Source of the DNA: Theropithecus gelada
Lineage: Eukaryota > Chordata > Mammalia > Primates > Cercopithecidae
Reading direction: 5' to 3'
DNA length: 64,000 bases
NCBI RefSeq assembly: GCF_003255815.1
Contig: NC_037668.1
Span: forward strand, 70,574,940-70,638,939
Shown here: piece by piece, positions 56,203 through 64,000 of the stretch
How positions within the stretch are numbered: position 1 is the first letter of the stretch
Layout of the letters: each line of letters opens with the position of its first letter
Notes under the pieces: generated by a model
Told to the model about the DNA's origin: nothing
Seen by the model: only the letters and a program-made list of their open reading frames with translations
The model's database searches: none
Made by a program: the position numbers and the translations under genes

Positions 56203-57004
56203 TTTTCCAACAAAAAAATTAGAAGACACACTAAAAGGCAAAAAAAACACAGCTTGAACAAATAGTGCAAGCATCAGAGCCAGACACAGACATGGCAGGG
56301 ATGTTGGCATTACCAGACTGGGAATTTAAAACAACTATGATTAATATGTTAAGAGCTCTAATGGAAAAAGTAGATAACATGCAAAAACAGATGGACAGTT
56401 TAAACAGAAAGATGAAAATTATAAGAAATAATAAAAAAGAAATGATAGAGATAAGAAAAAAACCACTAACAGAAATGAAGAAACCTTTTGATGGACTGAT
56501 TAGTACACTGCACATGGCTGGAGAAAAAAGAACCTCTGAGCTTGAGGATATGTCAACAGAAACTTTGAAAGCTGAAAGTGAAGAGAAAAAAAACGTGAAA
56601 AAAAATGAGAAAGAATATCCAATCACAAAAAATGTAATATAGGCATGATAAGAATACCTGAAGAAGAAAGACAGAAAAGAACAACATAAACATTTGAAGC
56701 AATAATGCCTGAGAATTTCACCAAATTAGTGCCAGACACCAAACCACAGATCCAGGAAGCTCAGGAATCACCAAGCAAAATAATGCCAAAAATAAACAAA
56801 CAAACAAAAAAGCTACACCTACACATATAATATTCAAGCTGCAGACAACTAAAGATGAAGAAAAAACTTTGAAGGAAGTCAGAGGATAAAAAGCCACTTA
56901 CCTACAGAGGAGCAAAAATAAGAATTATATCCAACTTCTCCTCAGAAATCACATAAGCAAGAAGATAATGGAGTGGAATACTTAAAGTGTTGAAAGAGAA
57001 AAAG

Positions 57005-57140
57005 CCAAAGTTAAGGTTAAGGTTTTGTTTTTTGTTTGTTTGTTTGTTTGTTTGTTTAGAGATGGGGGTCTCAGTCTGTTGCCCAGGCTCTAAAGGCCTA
57101 TTTACCACAGTTCCATTTACCCAGTATAAAATGGCTCATT
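57005..57140 (+). repeat. Duplicated Alu/L1 block, copy 2
   Basis: Near-identical to 56085-56202, with two extra GTTT units and a few changes. Here it interrupts the L1M ORF1 text between GAAAGAGAAAAAGCC and CTAGGATTCTATAC, so it is a transposed or copied block, about 920 bp downstream in the same orientation. Confidence 0.85.
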
Positions 57141-57945
57141 CTAGGATTCTATACACAATTTGGAAGCAATCAGATTGAAATAAATAATAAAAATAATAAA
57201 AATTATATCAGCAATCAATGAATTGAAAACAGGAAATCAATAGTGAAAATCAACATAACCAAAACCTGTTTCTTTGTAAAAATCGATAAAATCATAAGCT
57301 TCTAGCAAAGCTAGCTAAGAAAAAAAGAGAAAAGACATGAATTATGAATATTGAAAATGAAAGAGAGATCAATTCAAATCCCATGGATGTTAAAAGAATA
57401 ATAAATGAATATTATGAACAACTGTATGCCCACAGATTTGATAACCCAGATGAAATGGACCAATTTCTTGAAAGACACAATCTGTTAAAACTCACACAAG
57501 AAGTAGACAATCTGAAACAGGCTTGCATCTGTTAAAGAAACAGAATCAATAAATAATAAACTTCTCAAACAAAAAGTACTAGGCTTGGATGGATCCACTG
57601 GTGAATTCTACCAAACATTTAAGAAAAAATTATACCAATTTTCTAAACATCTTCCAGAAGATAGAAGCAGCTCATTCTATGAGGCCAGCATTACCCTAAT
57701 ACCAAAACCAGATAAATACATTACAAGAAAACTACAGATCGATTTGTCAATTTAAAATAAATAAATAAATAATAAAATTTAAAAAGAAAAATACAGGCCA
57801 TCTCTCACGAACATAGATGCAAAAATCCTCGACAAAATATTAGCAAAGCACACCCAATGATGCATTAAAAAAAAATTATATACCATGACCAAATGTGATT
57901 TATTCCAGGCATGCAAGTCTGGTTCAACATTAAAAACTCAATTGG

Positions 57946-58246
57946 CTGGGCATGGTGGCTCATACCTGTAATCCCAGCACTTTGGGAGGCTGAGGCAGGT
58001 GGATCACCTGAGGTCAGGAGTTTGAGACCAGCCAGGCCAACATGGTCAAACCCCGTCTCTACTAAAATACAAAAATCAGCTGGGTGTGGTGGCACACACC
58101 TGTAATCCCAGCTACTCAGGAGGCTGAGGCAGGAGAATCACTTGAACCGGGAGGTGGAGGCTGCAGTGAGCCGAGATTGCACCACTGCACTCCAGCCTGG
58201 GCGGCAGAGTGAGAGTCTGTCTCAAAAAAAAAAAAAAAGAAAAAGT
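57946..58246 (+). mobile_element. AluS-like element in L1M ORF2
   Basis: GGCTGGGCATGGTGGCTCATAC start, body, poly-A. L1 text GGTTCAACATTAAAAACTCA resumes as AAGTATTTCACAAAATCC. Confidence 0.95.
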
Positions 58247-58869
58247 ATTTCACAAAATCCAACATTCGTTCCTGATAAAAACTCTCAGGAAACTAGAAAT
58301 AGAGAGGAACATCCTCAACTTGATTAAACAATGTTCACAAAAACCCTACAGCTAAATATTATACTTAATGGTGAAAAATGTGAAGCATTATTTTTGCTAA
58401 GATCAGGAACAAGGCAAGGATGTCCTCTTCACTATTCCTTTCCAACATTGTATTGGAAGTCCTAGTTTATGCAACAAGACAAGAAAATGAAATAAAAGGT
58501 ATGCTGATCAGTAAGGATGAAGTTAAACTATTGTTGTTGGTTGATGACATGATTGTCTATATAGAAAATCCAAAAGTATCTACAAAATAACCCCTGGAAC
58601 TAATAAGCAATTAATTATAGCAATGTTGCAGGATACAAGGTTAATATACAAAAGTAATTTGCTTTCCTATATGATAGCAATGAACAAGTGGAAATTAAAA
58701 CATACTACCATTTATATTAGCACCCCCCATATTGAAATACTTATGTATAATCTAATAATATATATGAAAAATCTCCTATTTTGTGGATATGATATAGTAA
58801 CAGTGTGGTATATTGTTTGAATATATAAAGAAGAGTAATGTAAGAGTTTTATTGTAAAATGACAATATC

Positions 58870-59161
58870 GGCCTGGCACAGTGGCTCACACCTGTAATCC
58901 CAGCACCTTGGGAGGCCGAGGCAGGTGGATCACTTGAGGTCAGGAGCTCAAGACCAGCCTGGACAATATGGTGAAACCCCATCTCTACTAAAACAAAAAT
59001 ACAAAAATTAGCCGGGCATGGTGGCGGGCACCTGTAATCCCAGCTACTCAGGATGCTGCTTGAACCCAGGATGTGGAGTTTGCAGTGAGTCGAGATCATG
59101 CCACTGCACTCCAGCCTGGGTACAGAGCGAGACAGCATCTCAAAAAAAAATAAAATAAAAT
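58870..59161 (+). mobile_element. AluS-like element with internal loss
   Basis: Target duplication AAAATGACAATATC (58856-58869) and AAAATGGCAATATC (59162-59175). About 12-15 bp are missing at CTACTCAGGATGCTGCTTGAACC. Tail of AAAAT units. Confidence 0.95.
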
Positions 59162-59277
59162 AAAATGGCAATATCACATAGCAGAAATTAAATCTCCTGC
59201 AAATATTTGAATTTAAGAAGATAAATTTGTAACTTCAATCTAAAAATAAGCAAAGAGATAGTTTTTCAAATTCTTTT

Positions 59278-59572
59278 TTTTTTTTTGAGACAGGATCTTG
59301 CTTTGTCACCCAGGCTGGAGTACAATGCTGTGATCATAGCTTACTCATTGCAACCTCGACCTCCTGGGCTCAAGCAATCCTCCCACCTCAGCCTCCTGAG
59401 TAGCTGGGACTATGGGCGTGCACCACCACACTCAACTAACTCTTGTATTTTTTGTAGAGACAGGGTTTTTCCATGTTGTCCAGGCTGGTCTCAAACTCCT
59501 GAGCCCAAGCGATCCACCCGCCTTGGTCTCCCAAAGTGCTGAGATTACAGGTGTGAATCACCAGGCCTGGCC
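59278..59572 (-). mobile_element. AluJ-like element
   Basis: Diverged: GACAGGATCTTGCTTTGTCACC, GGGACTATGGGCGTGCACC. Target duplication TCAAATTCTTTT (59266-59277) and TCAAAATTCTTTT (59573-59585). Confidence 0.93.
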
Positions 59573-59585
59573 TCAAAATTCTTTT

Positions 59586-60219
59586 GGGAAGTATGTGAGC
59601 AAAAAAATTTGAAGATAACTACTCTAGAAAAAAGACAGAGATGTGGAATTCATTTTGAGACAGCGGAGGAAGATGGAAAAACTGATATCCTAGGTTGGGG
59701 TCAACACCACCCTCGTCTTGAACCATAATTCAAAATCAAGCTCTTTGTCCATGACAATTGTGAGGCACTGGGATCCAGTCCTTTATGAGGAGAATAGGAC
59801 AAAAACAGTGAGTCTGAGAAGAAAGGAAATCCATTACCACTTAATAAACGTGCTTAAACCTTCTCACCTACTGCTTTATGCAAACATGTATGGAATAACT
59901 TTTGTAAGAGATTGCACATTTTAAGGGGAAATTTGTGATTCCCCTGCCCCTGATAAAAACTGGGTAAAGGAAAGCCCAAGTAAATTGACAGGTCCTTACC
60001 AGCTGTCATTTCAAAGCATTAGTCAAGGCCTTTGACAAGCAAAGTGGGGACTGGGCAAGCTGGTTGGAGTTTGGGCCCAAAGCCTGGGCTGGGAAAGAGG
60101 CCAAGGGACTTAGATGTCTAAAATTCAATTTTAGGTTATGTTGTTATGATTTAAATCCCTTCTCCCCCACTTTCTAAAAAGGTTTATATGAGCCTTGGAT
60201 TAGTATATTCAACTGCCTA
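59586..60219. other. Unassigned non-coding sequence
   Basis: No gene or recognised repeat. The short open frame 59718-59924 has no family features. Confidence 0.4.
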
Positions 60220-60585
60220 CTCAATGTCTTTAGCTGAATGTCTACCAGGATTCAATTTAACACATCCAAAACTGAACTTTTGATTCCAATTTTCTCAGTG
60301 CTCCCTTTCTCAGTTAATGGCACCACCATTTATCCAGTCAATTTGGCTAACCTTTATTTCTCTCTGTTTCTCAAACCTCACAGCCACCCCATTAGCAAAT
60401 CCTGTAGGCTGAATCTTCAAAATACATCCCCTCTGACTACATCTACTTGTTGCTACTACCTGAGGCAAGCCACCATCACCTCTTACCTGGACAACCGCAA
60501 CTGCCTCTTGACTGTTCTTCCCACTTCCACCCTTGCTCCCCTACAGTTTACAGCAGCCAGATGATCCTTTAAAAATGTAAATCAG

Positions 60586-60881
60586 GCTGAGTACGGTGGC
60601 TCACGCCTGTAATCTCAGCACTTTGGGAGGCTGAGGCAGGTGGATCACCTGAGGTCAGGAGTTTGAGACCAGCCTGGCCAACATGGCAAAACCCCATCTC
60701 TACTAAAAACAGAAAAATTACCCAGGCGTGGTTGTGGGTGCCTGTAATCCTAGCTACTCAGGAGGCTGAGGCACAAGAATCACTTGAACCCGGGAGGCAG
60801 AGATTGTAGTGAGCCAAGATCATGCCACTGCACTCCAGCCTGGGCAATGGAGTGAGACTCTGTCTAAAAAAAAAAAAAAAA
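60586..60881 (+). mobile_element. AluS-like element in L2
   Basis: GCTGAGTACGGTGGCTCACG start. Near-perfect duplication AAAATGTAAATCAG (60572-60585) and AAAAGTAAATCAG (60882-60894). Confidence 0.95.
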
Positions 60882-60956
60882 AAAAGTAAATCAGATCATG
60901 TCACCTTTCTGGCCAATATTCTTCAGTGGATCACCACTGAAATAAAACCCAAAGTT

Positions 60957-61252
60957 GGCCAGGCACGGTGGCTCATGCCTGGAATCCCAACACTTTGAGA
61001 GGTGGAGGTGGACGGATTACCTGAGGTTAGGAGTTTGAGACCAGCCTGGTCAACATGGCAAAACCCTGTCTCTACTCAAAATACAAAAATTAGCTGGGCG
61101 TGGTGGCAGGCACCTGTAGTCCCAGCTACTAGGGAGGCTGAGGCAGGAGAATCACTTGAACCCAGGAGGCAGAGGTTGCAGTGAGCTGAGATCGCCCCAC
61201 TGCACTCCAGCCTGGAAGAGTAAAACTCCATCTCAAAAACCAACCAACCAAC
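60957..61252 (+). mobile_element. AluS-like element in L2
   Basis: GGCCAGGCACGGTGGCTCATG start. Tail made of CCAACCAACC units in place of poly-A. Duplication AACCCAAAGT before and ACCCCAAAGT after. Confidence 0.95.
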
Positions 61253-61832
61253 CAACCCCAAAGTCCTCATGTGATATAAGAGGCCCTACAAGATCTAGCA
61301 TTCTGCCACCTCTCTGACCTCATCTGTGTCACCCTGGTCCGGCTACCCAGGCCTCCTTGTTGGTCTGCTAACATGGTCCTGTCTCAGTACTTTCGAACTT
61401 GCTCAGAAGGCTTTTCTCCCAGATACATGTATGATTTGTTTCCTTATCTCATTGAGGTCTGTGTTCACATATCACTCCTTGAGGGAAGGCTTCAAATGAT
61501 CTCATCTAAAACTGACCCCCATCCACACTGCTGCTTTCATCCCCTTAGGGTGGTTTTTTCCCCTTAACACAAATCACCATCTAAGTTTATCACACATTGT
61601 TGGTTGCTTATTGGGTTTCCCCCAACAGAATGTAAGCTCCGTGAAGGCCAATCTTTGTTTTCTTATTGCTGCATCCCTGGCATCCAGGAGGTGCTCAGTA
61701 AATGAATGAAGTGAAACTAAAGAAGATATGAGTTCCATGACAGGAAACAGCTTGTGGTAGAAACCCTGCACCTGTTGGTTTAGGGGATGTTGACCGTCAG
61801 AACCAGAGATAACCTTAAGAATAGAAGAGATC

Positions 61833-62150
61833 CTGCCAGGAGCTGTGGCTCCACCTGTAATCCCTGCACTTTGGCAGGCCAAGGTAGGTGGATTACCTGA
61901 GGTCAGGAGTTCGAGACCAACCTGGCCAACATAATGAAACCCCATCTCTACTAAAAATACAAAAAATTAGCTGGGCATGGTGGTGGGGACCTGTAATCCC
62001 AGCTACTTGGGAGGCTTGAGCCGGAAGGATCACTTGAACCCAGGAAGTGGAGGTGCAGTGAGCCGAGATGGCACCACTGCACTCCAGCCTGGATGACAGG
62101 AGTGAAATTCCGTCTCAAAAAAAAAAAAAAAAAAAAAGAAAAAGAAAAGA
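61833..62150 (+). mobile_element. AluS-like element
   Basis: GCCAGGAGCTGTGGCTCCACC start (a few bases lost from the first arm), full body, poly-A with GAAAA units. Confidence 0.94.
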
Positions 62151-62180
62151 AAAAAAAAAGGAATATAAAAGATCCCTGGG

Positions 62181-62502
62181 GGCCAGGCATGGTGGCTCAC
62201 GCCCATAATCCCAACACTTTGGGAGGCCAAGGCAGGTGGATCACGAGGTCATGAGGTCAGGAGTTCAAGACCAGCCTGGCTAACATAGTGAAACCCTGTC
62301 TCTACTAAAAATACAAAAATTAGCTGGGTGTGGTGGTGGGGGCCTGTAATCCCAGCTACTCAGGAGGCTGAGGCAGAGAATTGCTTGAACCCAGGAGGTG
62401 GAGGTTGCAGTGAGCCGAGATCGTGCCACTGCATTCCAGCCTTGGTGACAGAGGGAGACTCTTTCTCAAAAAAAAAAAAAAAAAAAAAGAAAGAAAGAAA
62501 AC
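62181..62502 (+). mobile_element. AluS-like element
   Basis: GGCCAGGCATGGTGGCTCACG start. Perfect 14-bp duplication AAAAGATCCCTGGG at 62167-62180 and 62503-62516. Carries a small tandem GAGGTCATGAGGTCAGGAG. Confidence 0.97.
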
Positions 62503-62594
62503 AAAAGATCCCTGGGAATTCACAGAAACCTTGGGGGTGATTACCAGACTTTCTGAAGCGTTTGGAAGGGGGAAGATGATGTAACTTCAGCTGA

Positions 62595-62770
62595 CATCTG
62601 CATTACAATATATATTATCTTATTTCATTTTAGTATTACAACAGACAAAGAAACAGAAGATCAGAAAGGTGAAGTGACTTGCCCAAGATTATTCAGGTAA
62701 ATAGCAGAGCTAAATAGCTAAATCAGCTATTTCTGACTCCAGAAACCATATTTTTTCCAAGACCCAGCAT
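62595..62770 (+). mobile_element. MIR element
   Basis: TTACAACAGACAAAGAAACAG, GATCAGAAAGGTGAAGTGAC, TTGCCCAAGATTATTCAGG and CAGAGCTAAATAG follow the MIR core and tail. Confidence 0.85.
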
Positions 62771-63567
62771 AACTGAGGAGGAAACTTGGCAACAAGTGTG
62801 TGCTCAGTTAGGCAACGGTTCAAATAATTAAGCAAATGCTTCATAAAGTGACAGCTAATTTGGTATTTTGATATCAGATAATCCTAAGGAGAGACCAAAG
62901 GCAGACCAGGAGAAAGGAGCTTAAACAAAAAGTTTTAGGGTGAGGAGCTGTCCTGGGAACATAAGAGTACATCAGCTTCGCTGGAGATTAGGGTGTGGAA
63001 GGAATGTATTGGGAGATAAGGTCGGCAAAGGCCAGAATGTGGTTAAGGAATTTGGGCTTTATCATGAGAAAGTGGGGAGTATTAACCCATAGAATAATGT
63101 GGTCAGAACACATTTTTAGGAAGATCATTTGGGAAGCCAGGGTCAGGGATACCGGATGGATTTGTTGTAGTAGGACCAGTCAAGGGTTCCCTCCAAAGCA
63201 ATGTAGTATCTCTGAAACCCTGAAAGGATGAGGTTAAACCCTGCCTTGATCGAAATGTTCACAAAACAGCCACTAGTTGGCAGGAGTGTGCCAATGAATG
63301 AATGAGCCAAACTCCCAACTAGCACAGCTTCCCTTCTCTCACTCCTTGAGCTGTGGTGGGATATGATCAGCTGGTGGATAACAGGAGTAGGTGGGAGGGC
63401 AATCTCTTCGGAGGAAACTTCAAAGGCCCAGAGGAGAAGGAGAATGTGATCAGAGAACAGAGTGGATGGATGGCTGGAGGATAGGGTTGAGGTCGAGTGG
63501 GGCCAGCCGTGAGGGAGAGAGCTTGATCATGAATGACTTGAATTTTCAGGTTAAGAAACACAGACAT
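62771..63567 (+). other. Unassigned sequence with ancient repeat copies
   Basis: About 63020-63150 (GGTTAAGGAATTTGGGCTTT, GAACACATTTTTAGGAAGAT) and 63515-63552 (continuing at 63874) are two copies of the same old dispersed repeat seen near 1390. No gene. Confidence 0.45.
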
Positions 63568-63858
63568 GGCGGGGCGCGGTGGCTCACGCCTGTAATCCCA
63601 GCACTTTGGGAGGCCGAGGCGGGCGGATCACAAGGTCAGGAGATCGAGACCACGGCGAAACCTCGTCTCTACTAAAAATACAAAAAATTAGCCGGGCGCG
63701 GTTGTGGGCGCCTGTAGTCCCAGCTACTCGGGAGGCTGAGGCAGGAGAATGGCGGGAACCCGGGAGGCGGAGCTTGCAGTGAGCTGAGATCCGGCCACTG
63801 CACTCCAGCCTGGGCGACAGAGCGAGACTCCGTCTCAAAAAAAAAAAAAAAAGAAAAA
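63568..63858 (+). mobile_element. AluYRa-type element with 12-bp left-arm deletion
   Basis: GGCGGGGCGCGGTGGCTCACG start. GAGACCACGGCGAAACC lacks the usual CATCCTGGCTAA-type bases, a deletion known from Old World monkey AluYRa subfamilies. Target duplication AAGAAACACAGACAT (63553-63567) and AAGAAACACAGGCAT (63859-63873). Very little divergence. Confidence 0.96.
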
Positions 63859-63873
63859 AAGAAACACAGGCAT

Positions 63874-64000
63874 TATCCTGAGAGAAATGAGGAACCCACG
63901 AAGGTTTTTAAGTAGGAGAGAGACATAACTAGATTTGAATTTTAGGAATATCATCGATTGCAGTGTGGAGAATGAGGAGGAAGGAGGAAGCAGAGCCAGT
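63874..64000 (+). repeat. Ancient dispersed repeat, continuing past window
   Basis: ATCCTGAGAGAAATGAGGAA, GGTTTTTAAGTAGGAGAGAG and CTAGATTTGAATTTTAGGAA parallel 63060-63120. Family not named. Cut by the window end. Confidence 0.5.

Larger units (their letters stand above)
54791..58855 (+). mobile_element. Ancient L1M element, 5'UTR to ORF2 RT
   Basis: 5' end GAATTTGGTTTCCAGTCCAGC, the same start as at 8669. ORF1 region 56210-57000 with an open piece 56265-56642 (LPDWEFKTTMINMLRALMEK, a coiled-coil type helix). ORF2 pieces from 57150: ILRTIIN-type linker (INEYYEQLYAHRFDNPDEMD) and an RT loop reading LVDDMIVYIENP (58545-58580) where L1 normally has FADD. The endonuclease part is deleted. It holds several Alus and a duplicated segment. 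Confidence 0.78.
60220..61712 (+). mobile_element. L2 (LINE-2) 3' portion, split by two Alus
   Basis: Ancient CR1-clade LINE. ORF2 C-terminal text VNGTTIYPVN (about 60313-60342) and TCTTACCTGGACAACCGCAA, GATCATGTCACCTTTCTGGC, AGGCCCTACAAGATCTAGC. The 3' end has GAATGTAAGCTCCGTGAAGG and GGTGCTCAGTAAATGAATGAA at 61691-61712. Recognisable over about 900 bp once the Alus are removed. Confidence 0.88.

Noticed and set aside
59718..59924. 68-codon frame in unique DNA as a conserved exon
   Set aside because: No recognised domain and no convincing splice sites or codon pattern. Comparative data would be needed to revive it.

Overview
This is primate nuclear DNA, most likely from an Old World monkey (macaque, baboon or guenon type). 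At least five Alu elements (about 4519-4818, 24235-24540, 30704-30998, 37385-37684, 63568-63858) carry the cercopithecoid AluYR-type bases: a GGCCGGATCTCAGCTC left-arm variant, CTCGCCCGGCTAGTTTTTT and ACAGGCTTGAGCCACCGC. The last one also lacks about 12 bp of the left arm. No intact protein-coding gene, tRNA, rRNA, CRISPR or microbial feature is visible. Almost every open frame is an Alu, L1 or retroviral shadow. The window reads as intergenic or deep-intronic DNA built from nested retroelements of many ages.

Layout. 1-2115: Alus and an ancient dispersed repeat. 2116-5819: an HERV-H-like provirus with two LTRs, a gag remnant and no pol or env. It sits inside an older Alu with a perfect 5-bp target duplication and was later hit by two Alus at one site. 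6069-11644: two successive ancient L1M 5' halves on the plus strand. 11645-17465: an ERV-L remnant (reverse transcriptase, integrase, dUTPase, MLT2A LTR) enclosed by a 240-bp inverted repeat. 17705-24830: L1 pieces in both orientations, Alus, and a 1.5-kb GC-rich insert with LTR-like features (20515-22041). 25359-26102: a decayed MKRN1 retrocopy. 27626-40945: a full-length L1PB-like element on the minus strand, split by a full-length L1PA-like element (30307-36796), each also hit by a monkey-type Alu. 41188-41276: an AT-rich palindrome. 43435-44680: an ATP6V1E1 processed pseudogene. 45013-52802: a near full-length ERV-L provirus on the minus strand with MLT2B-type LTRs, an Alu in one LTR, a second Alu and a Tigger-like transposon inside. 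53150-58855: two more ancient L1M segments. 58870-64000: Alus, an L2, MIRs and another ancient repeat.

Nothing here works together as a gene system. Interactions are historical: older elements served as targets for younger ones, so nesting gives a relative chronology (L2/MIR, then L1M and ERV-L, AluJ, L1PB and HERV-H-like, L1PA and AluS, AluYR). I found no convincing undescribed biological system. The most useful observations are structural: inverted repeats, palindromes, a retroposed half Alu, a duplicated Alu/L1 junction, repeated use of one insertion site, and octapeptide repeats in an ERV-L gag region.
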